Shown: positions 19,299 through 30,179, counted from the first letter of the stretch. The stretch: 64,000 nt of DNA from Grimontia celer (GCF_900055185.1 NZ_FIZX01000001.1:1798001-1862000); one strand, 5' to 3'. Notes: generated by a model from the sequence alone, not told the origin. A program made the numbers and translations.

Positions 19299-21155
19299 TT
19301 ACGCGTTGTTTTCTTTTTTTTCACGTGAGGTGACAGCGCCAACTTTAATATCTGGTATTTCACCTGGCTGGACTGACTTTGGCTCAGGCAATTTGAGACT
19401 CACTGCTACTTCAATCCCCAGCTCCTCAAGCGCTGCAGGGTTAGCAAGGCTTGGTGCATCCGTTAGCAAACACGCTGCTGCAGTGGTTTTCGGGAACGCG
19501 ATAACATCACGGATGTTTTCGGTGCCACATAGCAGCATAACAAGACGGTCAAGACCGAATGCCAGACCCGCGTGTGGCGGTGTACCGTACTTCAATGCTT
19601 CAAGCAGGAAGCCAAACTTCACTTTTTGCTCTTCCGCCTCGATACCCAGCAGGTCGAATACCGCTGTTTGCATTTCAGGGTTATGGATACGAACAGAACC
19701 ACCGCCCACTTCGTAGCCATTCAGAACCATGTCGTAAGCGTTAGAATTTACACTCTCTGGGTTCGCTTTCAGCTCTTCAGGAGACACGTTCAGTGGAGAC
19801 GTGAACGGGTGGTGCATCGCGTGCAGGTTACCTTCATCGTCTTCTTCGAACATTGGGAAATCAACAACCCACAGTGGTGCCCACTTGCTGGTATCAGTCA
19901 GACCCAGATCGGTACCCAGCTTCAGACGCAGTGCACCCATCGCTTCGGTCACCACTTTCTTGCTGTCAGCACCAAACAGGATGATGTCACCAGACTCTGC
20001 GCCAGTGCGCTCAAGAATGCCGTTAACCACATCTTCAGTCAGGAACTTAGCCACTGGAGACTGAATGCCTTCCATGCCTGCTGCACGGTCGTTCACTTTC
20101 ACCCATGCCAGACCTTTCGCGCCGTAAATACCAACGAACTTGGTGTAGTCGTCGATTTGCTTACGAGAAAGCTCAGCACCACCCGGTACACGGATAACTG
20201 CAACACGGCCTTTCGGATCGTTTGCTGGGCCAGAGAAGACTTTGAATTCAACGTCTTTCAGCAGGTCTGCTACATCAACCATTTCCAGCGGGTTACGCAG
20301 GTCTGGTTTGTCAGAACCGAAACGACGCATCGCTTCAGCGAAAGTCATTTGTGGGAAAGCGCCCAAATCAACGTTAAGCAGCTCTTGCCACATGTCGCGA
20401 ACCATACGCTCAGTCACTTCGCGCACTTGTTCAGCGTTCATGAATGAGGTTTCGATATCGATTTGGGTGAATTCCGGCTGACGGTCTGCACGCAAGTCTT
20501 CGTCACGGAAACACTTAACGATTTGGTAGTAACGGTCGAAACCAGACATCATCAGCAGCTGTTTGAACAACTGTGGAGACTGAGGCAGTGCGTAGAAGCT
20601 ACCTTTATGAACACGGCTTGGTACCAAGTAGTCACGCGCGCCTTCTGGGGTCGCTTTGGTCAGTACTGGCGTTTCGATGTCTAGGAAGCCGTTGTCATCC
20701 AGGAAACGACGGACAAAGCTCGACGCTTTTGCGCGCAGCTTGATACGGTCACTCATTTCAGGACGACGCAGGTCAAGATAGCGGTGCTTCAGACGCTGTT
20801 CTTCAGAATTGTTCTGGTTGAAGTCCAGTGGGAGTGGAGCTGCACGGTTGATGATCTCAACGCCACGCGCCAGCACTTCTACTTCACCCGTCGCCATACC
20901 TTTGTTGATTTGGCTGTCAGGACGCAGACGCACTTCACCGGTGATCTTGATACAGAATTCGTTACGCAGTTGGTTAGCAACCTCGAAGATATCTTTCATA
21001 TCTGGGTCTACAACTACCTGAACGATACCTTCACGATCTCGCATATCGATGAAGATAAGACCGCCTAAATCGCGACGACGGTTAACCCAGCCGCATAGTT
21101 CTACAGTTTGCCCTGCGAGGGCTTTGTTCAGGTGACCACAATATTGGGTGCGCAT
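19299..21155 (-). CDS. aspS: Aspartyl-tRNA synthetase with C-terminal extension
   Basis: Class II synthetase charging tRNA-Asp. 618 aa against 590 in E. coli. N-terminal OB fold ([22 protein letters not shown]), class II motif 2 ([20 protein letters not shown]), bacterial insertion domain around residues 290-420, and motif 3 ([12 protein letters not shown]). The extra length lies at the very end: after ALEELGIEV comes about 26 residues rich in P, S and E ([16 protein letters not shown]) before a KKENNA end that recalls the E. coli C-terminus. The frame is intact, so this looks like a tail insertion, not a frameshift. Confidence 0.97.
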   Translation of the reverse strand: MRTQYCGHLNKALAGQTVELCGWVNRRRDLGGLIFIDMRDREGIVQVVVDPDMKDIFEVANQLRNEFCIKITGEVRLRPDSQINKGMATGEVEVLARGVEIINRAAPLPLDFNQNNSEEQRLKHRYLDLRRPEMSDRIKLRAKASSFVRRFLDDNGFLDIETPVLTKATPEGARDYLVPSRVHKGSFYALPQSPQLFKQLLMMSGFDRYYQIVKCFRDEDLRADRQPEFTQIDIETSFMNAEQVREVTERMVRDMWQELLNVDLGAFPQMTFAEAMRRFGSDKPDLRNPLEMVDVADLLKDVEFKVFSGPANDPKGRVAVIRVPGGAELSRKQIDDYTKFVGIYGAKGLAWVKVNDRAAGMEGIQSPVAKFLTEDVVNGILERTGAESGDIILFGADSKKVVTEAMGALRLKLGTDLGLTDTSKWAPLWVVDFPMFEEDDEGNLHAMHHPFTSPLNVSPEELKANPESVNSNAYDMVLNGYEVGGGSVRIHNPEMQTAVFDLLGIEAEEQKVKFGFLLEALKYGTPPHAGLAFGLDRLVMLLCGTENIRDVIAFPKTTAAACLLTDAPSLANPAALEELGIEVAVSLKLPEPKSVQPGEIPDIKVGAVTSREKKENNA

Positions 21156-21400
21156 ATGAATTTCCCGATCTGTTACTTACTGTCCTTTTACGCCACAAGA
21201 CGCAAAGTATCGAATGAGGGTTTGCAGCTTTCACTGCTGATGCCCGCTGGAAAAATTGCACCAGCGAACCTCTAAATATTTCAAAAAGACGGTGCATTAT
21301 AAAGGAAAAAATGAGCCTGCGGTAAATCGTAGCCAGACTAAGGAGGGAAATCGTCGCAACTGCGCAAAAAAGCAGCAAAGATTGACCTCTCGCCAGTGTT

Positions 21401-21562
21401 ATACCAATCACAGTAGGTAGCTGATCAGAAATAGCGCAGGAAAAATGCTCGAGAACAAGGCAAAAAATTTCGATACGTAGTTATTCTACAATCAAATTTT
21501 TCAACGCAGTTATCGAGCATTTTAACAAGCTAGGATGAGCAGATATTTACTACGATTGGTAT
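21401..21562. repeat. MITE-like hairpin element with ATACCAATC / GATTGGTAT ends
   Basis: A 162-bp non-coding element with 9-bp perfect terminal inverted repeats (21401-21409 and 21554-21562). Inside, AAAATGCTCGA (21442-21452) matches TCGAGCATTTT (21513-21523), AAATTT tracts face each other, and GTAG-TTATT-CTAC (21477-21489) forms the apex. The whole thus folds into one long cruciform. I recall very similar sequences in Vibrionaceae and Shewanella intergenic regions. Only one copy is seen in this window. Confidence 0.75.
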
Positions 21563-21605
21563 TAATTCCACAATAGCCGCTCAAACAACAGAAAGGACGC
21601 TAGGT

Positions 21606-22496
21606 TTGCAAACGCCGCTTTCCCAACTGACTTCGCCGCCAATCCGCCTTGGTATGACTCAATGGTCACACAATTCATGGCAGCGTGTATTCTATCCTTC
21701 AGGCACAAAAAGCGGCGAACGACTGGCCCGTTACGCTGAAGTGTTTAATTCTGTGGAAGGTAACACCACCTTTTACGCGAGTCCTTCCCACGCCACGGTG
21801 GCGAACTGGAAAGCGGCCACCAGCGATGCATTCAGCTTTACCTTTAAGTTCCCCCAACCCGTGACGCACCAAATGATGCTGCGCCATTCCGATGAAATGG
21901 TCTCAGAGTTTATTAATCTGATGCAGCCACTCCATGAGCGCATAGGCCTTTGGAAAATTCAGCTTCCCGCTGCGTTTGGCCCTGAAAATTTACGCGACCT
22001 CAAACACTTTCTGAGCGCAATGCCAAAAGGCTTTAAATTGGGTGTGGAAGTTCGTCATCTCGCGTTCTTTGCCAAAGGTGAAGAAGAACGTGCATTGAAT
22101 GCGATGCTGATGGAACTTGGCGCCAACCGCATCATCATGGACAGCCGCCCTGTTTTCGCAGTTCCACCAGATACCGACGCACTGCTTGATGCTCAACAGA
22201 AAAAGCCGAAAGTCCCTGTGCATGCTATTTCGACGGCAGAAACCCCCATGGTGCGCTTTATCGGCGACCCAACACTTGAGCGAAACGATAAGTTCTTTGC
22301 CAACTGGCTGAAGAAGATCCCGGTCTGGATAAATGAAGGTAAAACGCCTTACCTCTTTATTCACACCGCCAATAACGACGAAGCGCCGCAGTTAGCGGCG
22401 CGTTATTACGAAAAGCTGTGCGAGCACATTACCCTGCCACCGTTAGCCCCCTTAATGCCGGAGCAACCAAACAGTAGCCAGATGAGTTTGCTTTAG
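21606..22496 (+). CDS. yecE: DUF72 family protein YecE
   Basis: 296 aa, TTG start at 21606 with AAGGA upstream. TIM-barrel-like DUF72 protein of unknown function. Conserved features match E. coli YecE: GMTQWSHNSW, FNSVEGNTTFYA, FKFPQPVTHQ, GVEVRHLAFFAKGEEE, MDSRPV, KKPKVPVHA and a FIHTANN segment. An ATG at 21654 is an alternative start, but the family motif would then begin at once. Linkage to aspS is conserved in E. coli. It converges on the outer-membrane gene with 11 bp between stops. Confidence 0.88.
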   Translation: MQTPLSQLTSPPIRLGMTQWSHNSWQRVFYPSGTKSGERLARYAEVFNSVEGNTTFYASPSHATVANWKAATSDAFSFTFKFPQPVTHQMMLRHSDEMVSEFINLMQPLHERIGLWKIQLPAAFGPENLRDLKHFLSAMPKGFKLGVEVRHLAFFAKGEEERALNAMLMELGANRIIMDSRPVFAVPPDTDALLDAQQKKPKVPVHAISTAETPMVRFIGDPTLERNDKFFANWLKKIPVWINEGKTPYLFIHTANNDEAPQLAARYYEKLCEHITLPPLAPLMPEQPNSSQMSLL

Positions 22497-22507
22497 AGTG
22501 GACCTTT

Positions 22508-23683
22508 TCAAAAGTACCAACTGATTTCCGCTTCGAGAAAGTCATCTTTGCGGAGCGAGTAAACAGGATCAGATGGGGTATCAGAATCAAACATCCAACC
22601 TGTGACTGTCCAGCTCCAGTCGTTACTGAAACGCCCACTGGATTCAAGCCTAACAGTGACCGAATCAGAGTTATCGATATCCACTGTGCCACCAACCAGA
22701 AACTCGGTGCCGTCTAAATCGTTCAATACCCAACGAAGTCCGGCAAACAGATCATTCTGACCGGCCACTGGCGCTTTTTCACCGCGGTTGTCATAAAGGT
22801 ATTCCACCAAAAAGCCAAGATCGGTCATGCCATCATTGACGCCAACATAGGTGTATTCAAAGCCGCCAGTCAACGCAGTGTGATTGTCTAAGCTGAATCT
22901 TCTAATAGCTTCTGCTTTCCACAGCCAGTCTCCGAAAATCGCCTGCACATCCAGTCCAACCTGACTCATCAAGGCGTAATACGGCTGCACAGAATTCGAC
23001 AAACCCTGCACGAAATATGGATCCCGATTAGTGCCATGAAAAGCACTGACACCAAAGTCCCATTGGTCCCACATTAGCGAGTAACGCCCCGCCACGTCCG
23101 GATACCACTCTTCATGTCGCGATTCGTATTGCGCTTCTGTATCGCCCAACCCAGGGAAAGCCAACCTGCCATCATTACTGGCGAAGGTTCGTTCCCGAAA
23201 GTAAGGAAGCAAGTACAGATCAAGCAGGCTGTCATCAAACTCCCAACCCATGCTCACCATGGGTTGCCCGAGTTTTACTTCACCATCAATTGCTTCGACT
23301 GCGTCAGTTTGGTTAATCACATCGACTAAATGTTGTGACTCCGTTACGCCCCAGAAAACAATTCCGATACCCGCTCGAATTTCGTAATTGCTGTCATAGT
23401 GTCGCCACAAGGCTTCGCGAACATCACCATGAGTGCGGTCATCGTCCAGAGAATCCCAACGGAAAAACGGCGAGAACACAAAACTCGAGTTGCCCTCTTC
23501 AGTTTCCCAATAAAGCTCTGGCTCTATCGCCACAGAAGTCTGGCTTTTGCTTTGTCCCATCAACCCGGTTTCTGCAAACTGACGCTGCTGAAATGAGATT
23601 TCGCCTTCTGCCTCAAAATACTCGAAGGCAGAAAGGGGAAGCGCTGTCAGCGCCAGTGCTGCCCCCAATACTGCTGATTTCAT
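22508..23683 (-). CDS. Outer-membrane beta-barrel protein of an RND/MMPL operon
   Basis: 391 aa with a signal peptide (MKSAVLGAALALTALPLSAFE) and alternating amphipathic beta-strands throughout, ending in SWYF (C-terminal aromatic, typical for barrel insertion). I do not recognise the exact family (DUF1302-like is possible). It is the last gene of the minus-strand operon MMPL pump / LolA-like / barrel, 8 bp after the LolA-like gene, which suggests it is the outer-membrane end of the same export route. Confidence 0.6.
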   Translation of the reverse strand: MKSAVLGAALALTALPLSAFEYFEAEGEISFQQRQFAETGLMGQSKSQTSVAIEPELYWETEEGNSSFVFSPFFRWDSLDDDRTHGDVREALWRHYDSNYEIRAGIGIVFWGVTESQHLVDVINQTDAVEAIDGEVKLGQPMVSMGWEFDDSLLDLYLLPYFRERTFASNDGRLAFPGLGDTEAQYESRHEEWYPDVAGRYSLMWDQWDFGVSAFHGTNRDPYFVQGLSNSVQPYYALMSQVGLDVQAIFGDWLWKAEAIRRFSLDNHTALTGGFEYTYVGVNDGMTDLGFLVEYLYDNRGEKAPVAGQNDLFAGLRWVLNDLDGTEFLVGGTVDIDNSDSVTVRLESSGRFSNDWSWTVTGWMFDSDTPSDPVYSLRKDDFLEAEISWYF

Positions 23684-23691
23684 CCAACCTC

Positions 23692-24486
23692 CTAGCGTGC
23701 ACGTTTCAGGCTGGATTTGGAGAAATCTTTTTCTTCAAGTCCCGTATTGAATGCCAGTTTGCTGGTGGTCAATGTGGTGACTTTTCCGGTTTGGTGGTTT
23801 TCCATCACCATTTCAAGCGCACGCCAATACTGGTCCATATACTGCTGATAATCCGCGAAGCTCAGGGTTTTCAGCAAAGTGTCACGACGGTCGTAAAACT
23901 CGATTTTCAGCGGGCGATAGTGCTCTTTATCCAGCCACACTTTCTGACGGGTATAACCGGAATATTTGTCAGTCGGAATTTGCTCCACCACAAAGCTATC
24001 CAGGCCTTCGACAGACTCATCACCTAAATAGTTAAAGCGATATTTTTCCAGTTCAAATGAGCTCAGATCTTCATAGGCAAACTCACTGCCCATAAATGGA
24101 CCTGATTTGTTGCGCGATGCAATTCGCTTAGTGCGCTTAAGCGCTGGCAGATATAGCCACTGATCATCCGGGCCTGTCACGTGTGAATAGTTCAGGAATA
24201 CCGTGCCACGCACATCGCGCGGCTCATCAAAAATCGTCAGGCCCTTATCTCCGTCATCTGCCACTTCCAATGTGTTGATGCGCAGTTTGCGCTCACTGGT
24301 ATCACCATTGGCATTTTGCAGCACCATCGTCAGGGTAGAAGCGCTGTCGCCCCACCCTTCATCACGCTTTTTGCGCTCTTGAGCAATTTCCAAACCGCGA
24401 GCTTCATCTGCCATCAGCGGCATTGATACGCTCAACAAGCTCAATGACACTACCACCGCCTGACTTAACTTCTTCATCGTACTCAT
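23692..24486 (-). CDS. LolA-like outer-membrane lipoprotein-sorting family protein
   Basis: 264 aa. Signal peptide ending PLMADEA, then the half-barrel fold of the lipoprotein-sorting (LolA/LolB-like) family. Segments such as WLYLPALKRTKRIASRNKSGPFMGSEFAYEDLS and VWLDKEHYRPLKIEFYD are typical of the MMPL-linked subgroup. It probably carries a hydrophobic substrate across the periplasm for the pump next to it. ATG 24486 has GGAG six nt upstream. Lies 39 bp after the pump gene. Confidence 0.75.
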   Translation of the reverse strand: MSTMKKLSQAVVVSLSLLSVSMPLMADEARGLEIAQERKKRDEGWGDSASTLTMVLQNANGDTSERKLRINTLEVADDGDKGLTIFDEPRDVRGTVFLNYSHVTGPDDQWLYLPALKRTKRIASRNKSGPFMGSEFAYEDLSSFELEKYRFNYLGDESVEGLDSFVVEQIPTDKYSGYTRQKVWLDKEHYRPLKIEFYDRRDTLLKTLSFADYQQYMDQYWRALEMVMENHQTGKVTTLTTSKLAFNTGLEEKDFSKSSLKRAR

Positions 24487-24525
24487 AGTTCTCTCCTTGA
24501 TTCTTTTTGTCTTTTGTCTGTTCGT

Positions 24526-26847
24526 CTATTGGGCGGTTTGTGTAACCAGTTTTTCCGATTCACGGGCGTAAGACTTGCGGTCGGCAACCAGCAATACTGC
24601 AGGCAGAAGAATGAAATCGACTACCAGCGCAATGAAAATCACCATGGCACTCAACATGCCCATATCAGCGTTCAAGCGGAATACGGACGTTGCCAGCACA
24701 CTAAAGCCTGCCACCAACACCACTGTGGTGATCCACAGTGCACGGCCTACGGTGCTGAATGCGTAACGGATACCTTCTTCAACATTGCGCCCTTGAAGAC
24801 GCGCATAGCGATACTTGGATAGGAAGTGAACCGTGTCATCCACCACGATGCCAAGCGTAAGGGTCACGACAATAGAAAGTCCCAGATTGATTTCACCTGA
24901 AATCAAAGCCCACAAACCAAAACCGATAATGGCAGGAGCAAGGTTAGGCACCAGACTGATAGCACCCAGTCGCCATGAACGCAGCGCAAACACCAACAGA
25001 CCAGAAATCAGCACCAGTGCAATCGGCAAAGTCTTGAGCATGCTTTCCATATTGGTTTCGCCAATGTGGGCAAACATCAGGTTCGGACCGGAAGAGGTCA
25101 TGTCGAACTGCGGCGCGTTAGCGGCAAACCATTTATCCATGCGCTGCTCAAGATCGATAAGTTCAACGCTCCCCAAGTTGTCGACTGTAAGCAGCAACTT
25201 CACTGCGGACTTATCAATGTTTACTTCATTGTTCAGGTCTAGGCCGTAAGGTAGGGACATCTCGTATAGCAACAGGTATTGCGCCGCTAGCTCGGGATCG
25301 GTTGGCAATTGATAGTAAGATTCATCATCGCCATGCATGTTTTTGTTCAAACGCTTAAACGTGTCTGAGATAGACGCAACATGGTCGACTTCCGGTTGAA
25401 TACGTAGCCAATCCGTAAAACCGTTCACGGCTTGTAAAAACTCAGGCTGGGTGATGCCTTGAGGCTGGCCTGATTTAATCGACAAGCTGATGGCCGTGGT
25501 ACCGCTGATGTTTTCTTCCATAAAGTCAGCAGCCTGACGGAAGGTGTTTTCAGGGCCAAAGTACTCCACTGAGTTGTCATTTACTTGGTTCTGAACCAGC
25601 AGCATGCTGCTCAGCACCACCACAACAGCACTGACAGGCAAGATCATTTTGTGGTGGCGAATGACTGAATCAGCAATCCAGCCCATCACCTTGTTGCCAG
25701 AGCTTTGCGATTGCTTCACTTTCACAGGCATCAGTTGTAGCAATGCCGGCAGCAAGGTAACGGAAAGGAAAAACGCAATCATCACACCCACCGCTGCCAA
25801 GTTACCCATGTCTCGCAGTACCGGTGAATTTGAGGCATTCATCATCAGGAAACCGATAGATGTGGTGACCGAGGTAATCAACAGTGCAAGGAAGTTCAGC
25901 TTCAAGGCATAGCTGATAGCCTCAGATTTCTCTTTCCCTTCACGAAGCGCATGAACATAAGACGTGATCAGGTGAACACAATCCGCCACCGCCAACGTCA
26001 TAATCAGCGTCGGTACATTCACGGTGCCGTTATTGAGGTAGTGCCCCACCCAGCCAAGTAATCCCATTGTGCTGGCGATCGTGAGTACGATGACCACCAG
26101 CGTCGCGAAAACAAACTTCCAAGAACGCAGCATGAAACCAAGAAAGACTAAAATCACTAGGAACATCATGGGCACAAGGGTATTGCCATCATCCATGGCA
26201 GCAAGTGCAAAGGCATTGTTCAACGCAATGATCCCGCCAAGATGAAACTCAACATCGCTGTGCGACTGGCTAACTCGGTCTAGTAACTGGTCAGCAAAAA
26301 CAGATATTTCATTGACCTCAACACTCTGGTCACCGTCAGGAAGTTGGAATGTAATCGTCACGACAGCGACACTGCCATCCTGTGACACACTTGAACCCAC
26401 AAGTCGCGGTTCGTTTAACGCGACATCTCGGATATAAGCGAGACGTGATGCATCCAACTCGATGTAATCCGCTGCTAAATCCTCCACCAACAAGTCATCT
26501 TCTTCTGCTGACGTATGCTGATAATTGGTAATGGAATCAACGCGGCTGGCATATGGCGTTTGCCAGGCTTCATCGGTCAGTTGCTTCACCAGTGACAGGT
26601 TTTCTTCAGTGAAGATGTTGCCATTTGATGGTGCCACGACAATGGAGAGGGTATCGGTTTTGTTGAAGGTGGCTTCCAGCTCTTTAAACGCCTGAAGTTG
26701 AGGGTTTCCTTCATCAAAAAAGATTTGGTAATCGCCGCGGAAATACAGTTTGGAGGCACCAAACGCCGCAAGCAGGGAAATCAAAACACTAAGGATTAAA
26801 AACAACCATGGCCTTAAAGTTGGCCATTGGGAAAGATCTCTGTTCAT
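24526..26847 (-). CDS. MMPL/RND-superfamily transporter (HAE3-like)
   Basis: 773 aa from ATG 26847 (GGAG six nt upstream; a GTG one codon earlier is possible). Two-fold RND architecture: TM1 at about 13-33, periplasmic loop to about 220, five clustered TM helices, TM7 at about 400, second loop, and five more helices. The duplicated intramembrane motifs VADCVHLITSYVHA and VDDTVHFLSKYRYA carry the acidic residues typical of the HAE3 group, which moves lipids or hydrophobic molecules. It has no HAE1-type membrane-fusion partner; a LolA-like protein and a barrel follow. A cluster of palindromes precedes it. Confidence 0.85.
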   Translation of the reverse strand: MNRDLSQWPTLRPWLFLILSVLISLLAAFGASKLYFRGDYQIFFDEGNPQLQAFKELEATFNKTDTLSIVVAPSNGNIFTEENLSLVKQLTDEAWQTPYASRVDSITNYQHTSAEEDDLLVEDLAADYIELDASRLAYIRDVALNEPRLVGSSVSQDGSVAVVTITFQLPDGDQSVEVNEISVFADQLLDRVSQSHSDVEFHLGGIIALNNAFALAAMDDGNTLVPMMFLVILVFLGFMLRSWKFVFATLVVIVLTIASTMGLLGWVGHYLNNGTVNVPTLIMTLAVADCVHLITSYVHALREGKEKSEAISYALKLNFLALLITSVTTSIGFLMMNASNSPVLRDMGNLAAVGVMIAFFLSVTLLPALLQLMPVKVKQSQSSGNKVMGWIADSVIRHHKMILPVSAVVVVLSSMLLVQNQVNDNSVEYFGPENTFRQAADFMEENISGTTAISLSIKSGQPQGITQPEFLQAVNGFTDWLRIQPEVDHVASISDTFKRLNKNMHGDDESYYQLPTDPELAAQYLLLYEMSLPYGLDLNNEVNIDKSAVKLLLTVDNLGSVELIDLEQRMDKWFAANAPQFDMTSSGPNLMFAHIGETNMESMLKTLPIALVLISGLLVFALRSWRLGAISLVPNLAPAIIGFGLWALISGEINLGLSIVVTLTLGIVVDDTVHFLSKYRYARLQGRNVEEGIRYAFSTVGRALWITTVVLVAGFSVLATSVFRLNADMGMLSAMVIFIALVVDFILLPAVLLVADRKSYARESEKLVTQTAQ

Positions 26848-26862
26848 CACAGGCTCCGTTTG

Positions 26863-27091
26863 TGACGATTCGTCAATAAATCCGCTTTAAAAAGCCAACA
26901 CAGTGGCTTAGTAAGACTCAACAGATTTCCGAACCAACCTTGACGAAACGTCAAAATTGGAAAAATTAAAAAGCGCTAATGCGCCATGACAACGTTCCAC
27001 ACAATGGGAAGTTGACGATCCGTCATATATGACGTTTCGTCAATATAGATCAACCAGTATCACATTGAAAGTGTTTTTTGACGATTCGTCA
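26863..27091. promoter_or_regulatory. Array of five TGACG-N3-CGTCA palindromes (probable TetR operators)
   Basis: Between tetR and the pump gene, the 13-bp palindrome TGACG-N3-CGTCA occurs five times: 26863-26875, 26941-26953, 27013-27025, 27030-27042 and 27079-27091. The central triplets are ATT, AAA, ATC, TTT and ATT. All arms are perfect. The first copy ends 15 bp before the pump ATG, just upstream of its ribosome site. Most copies are flanked by T on the left or A on the right, extending the palindrome. A partial copy (TTGACGAAATTCAA, about 27966-27979) lies before tetR. The adjacent TetR protein is the obvious binder. Confidence 0.85.
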
Positions 27092-27094
27092 GAG

Positions 27095-27880
27095 TTAGGC
27101 TTTTTGCCCGAGAAGAGCAAGTTCCTCAGAGAAGAGTTCTTTCCTTGCACGGGCCCAGGTTTGCTCATAGTCGAACTCAGTCGACAACGGCTTCCAACCA
27201 AGACCATCCAGCAGGAAGTTAATGTTTTGAAGGACAATATTGTGATTCAGTTGGCGTGACACACAAGTGCTGTGTTCCGCGTTATGAACCAAGGCGTTGG
27301 TACCAAACCCCATCGCCCAGTTAGCAAACACAACGTTGTCTGATGTCACACCAGGATTCAACACCAGCTCACCCGAATTAATACCGTTTTGGATGAACGC
27401 ATCACCAATAGATACCGCTATTTCTTCCAGCTCATTGAGTTTTTCCAGGCGCTCAGGCGCACTTTTTTCTGTCACAGCAGGCGTGCGGCTGACCATGGCA
27501 CACATGGAAAGAATGGGTTCGAGTTGGGAGAAAACGAAGTAACCTGCATGCATGGCGATACATTTCTCGCGACTGGAGCCATCAAATGCCAAAGAACGTT
27601 TAAACATTGGTAGCTCACGACTTAGCGCTTCAATCGCCAGGGCCGCAATCAGGTCTTCTTTACTGTTAAAGTGATTATAAATTGTTCCCTTGGAGTACGA
27701 GCTAGCTGCAGCCACTTTATCCATAGTCAGTTGAGCAAAGCCTTCACGCATCACAACATCACGCGCGATTTCCAACAGCTCTTTCTCTCTGTCACGCATG
27801 GCAAGCTGCTTGCGGCTCAAAGACGAAGTATCGACGTTGTAAATCGCTGACATTCTGTTTTCGATGGTTTGCTCTAACAT
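27095..27880 (-). CDS. TetR-family transcriptional regulator
   Basis: 261 aa from ATG 27880 (AGGA seven nt upstream; GTG 27886 is too close to it). TetR helix-turn-helix at about residues 40-75: GFAQLTMDKVAAASSYSKGTIYNHF. The C-terminal ligand domain is long (about 185 residues), in the size range of TetR_C variants seen beside MMPL pumps. It lies upstream of and co-oriented with the pump operon, with five palindromes in the gap, so local repression is very likely. Inducer unknown; hydrophobic compounds are a fair guess. Confidence 0.88.
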   Translation of the reverse strand: MLEQTIENRMSAIYNVDTSSLSRKQLAMRDREKELLEIARDVVMREGFAQLTMDKVAAASSYSKGTIYNHFNSKEDLIAALAIEALSRELPMFKRSLAFDGSSREKCIAMHAGYFVFSQLEPILSMCAMVSRTPAVTEKSAPERLEKLNELEEIAVSIGDAFIQNGINSGELVLNPGVTSDNVVFANWAMGFGTNALVHNAEHSTCVSRQLNHNIVLQNINFLLDGLGWKPLSTEFDYEQTWARARKELFSEELALLGQKA

Positions 27881-28133
27881 AATCACTTCCTGAACAAGAT
27901 CAGCTCACTTATAGCATGGAACATGACAAAACGGAAAACGGTCGCTGTATTTAAAAGCTGACAACTTGACGAAATTCAATGACCCGACAATTCATACATT
28001 GAGCTCAACACAAGCAGGATAGAGACAAGCGAAGCAAAATTCTCTACAATACGCGCCCTTTGGATGCTGGATGGAAACTGGCATCAACGAGTGTAGTAAT
28101 GCCGAATCTCAGGAATGAAGAGATTGACGGTAA

Positions 28134-28886
<753 letters not shown>

Positions 28887-28956
28887 CTACTAGAGCTAAA
28901 CAAATTCATCGCGTTAGGTAAGCTGGCGCAACACGAAAAACCAAAAGACGATACCT

Positions 28957-29928
28957 ATGTTCGATTTTTCTGACTTCTACCAATTGATTGCTAAAAACCG
29001 TCTGCAGAACTGGCTGAATGTATTGCCAGCGCAATTGACGGAGTGGCAAAACCAGCCACATGGTGATCTGCCAAAATGGATGCGCGTGCTAAAGAAGATC
29101 CCGATGGATGCGCCTTCTACGATTGACCTGAAAGACAGCGTGACCATTGGTACAGAAGACGAACTGCCGGCTGGCCAGCGCGCGAAGATTGAAAACCTGC
29201 TGCGCGCATTCCACCCGTGGCGCAAAGGTCCTTACAATGTTCATGGCATCAATATAGATACTGAGTGGCGCTCGGACTGGAAATGGGATCGTGTGCTACC
29301 ACATATCTCTCCACTGAAAGGCCGCTATGTGTTGGATGTAGGCTGTGGCAACGGCTACCACATGTGGCGCATGCTGGGTGAAGGTGCAGAGCTAACAGTA
29401 GGTATCGACCCTTCTGAGCTGTTCCTCGTTCAGTTCGAAGCGATTCGCCGAATGATGGGCAACGACCAACGTGCTCACCTGCTTCCGCTGGGTATCGAAA
29501 AACTGCCAGAGTTGAAAGCATTCGACACTGTATTCAGCATGGGCGTGCTGTATCACCGTCGTTCACCACTTGATCACTTAATCCAATTGAAAAACCAATT
29601 GGTGAAAAATGGTGAGCTCGTATTAGAAACCTTGGTGATTGATGGCGATGAAAACGCCGTGCTGGTGCCATTTAGTCGTTACGCACAAATGCACAATGTC
29701 TACTTCTTCCCTTCCGCGAAAGCACTGAAAGTGTGGCTGGAGAAAGTCGGGTTTGTGGACGTGCGTATTGTTGATGAATGTGTAACGACAATAGACGAGC
29801 AGCGCACAACAGATTGGATGACGCATAACTCGTTACCAGATTATCTCGATCCAAACGATCCATCGAAAACGGTTGAAGGATATCCGGCTCCTAAACGAGC
29901 CATTTTGGTGGCGCGTAACCCAGACTAA
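28957..29928 (+). CDS. cmoB: tRNA U34 carboxymethyltransferase CmoB
   Basis: Uses carboxy-SAM from CmoA to form 5-carboxymethoxyuridine at the tRNA wobble position. 323 aa, usual size. SAM fold motif [34 protein letters not shown], and [14 protein letters not shown]. Terminator at 29951. Confidence 0.97.
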   Translation: MFDFSDFYQLIAKNRLQNWLNVLPAQLTEWQNQPHGDLPKWMRVLKKIPMDAPSTIDLKDSVTIGTEDELPAGQRAKIENLLRAFHPWRKGPYNVHGINIDTEWRSDWKWDRVLPHISPLKGRYVLDVGCGNGYHMWRMLGEGAELTVGIDPSELFLVQFEAIRRMMGNDQRAHLLPLGIEKLPELKAFDTVFSMGVLYHRRSPLDHLIQLKNQLVKNGELVLETLVIDGDENAVLVPFSRYAQMHNVYFFPSAKALKVWLEKVGFVDVRIVDECVTTIDEQRTTDWMTHNSLPDYLDPNDPSKTVEGYPAPKRAILVARNPD

Positions 29929-29950
29929 AAATATCCTTTCTAATATACCC

Positions 29951-29976
29951 AAAGGCAGCCTAGTGGCTGCCTTTTG
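29951..29976 (+). terminator. Terminator after cmoB
   Basis: AAAGGCAGCC (29951-29960) pairs with GGCTGCCTTT (29965-29974) around TAGT; T-tail TTTTG. 23 bp after the cmoB stop. Confidence 0.85.
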
Positions 29977-30074
29977 TCGTATTTTCGCTTCATATTGTTA
30001 AATTTACCGAAATTTTCCTACCATTTTATATTGATCCGCAGCCAAATTTTGAGTCGATCCAGATCTCTTTATTG

Positions 30075-30179
30075 AATGAAAAGTTAATTGTTTCATTATT
30101 TATTCTCGAGTCACCACAAGAATATATCCCATAAGTTTCGCTAAGTCATTGTTCATAATTTTTTGAAACATTATTTCAA
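30075..30179. promoter_or_regulatory. KdgR-box-like palindromes upstream of porin
   Basis: TTGAAA-CATTA-TTTCAA (30163-30179) closely resembles KdgR operators (TGAAA-N5/6-TTTCA). AATGAAA (30075-30081) and TTTCATT (30091-30097) form a second, wider inverted repeat. TTTCATGAA (30197-30205) is a third short one. The region is AT-rich and precedes the porin gene, and kdgR follows the porin on the other strand. Motif match only. Confidence 0.55.

Noticed and set aside
19572-20447. 291-codon plus-strand open frame
   Set aside because: Fully antisense to aspS, with no start signal and no family-like sequence.
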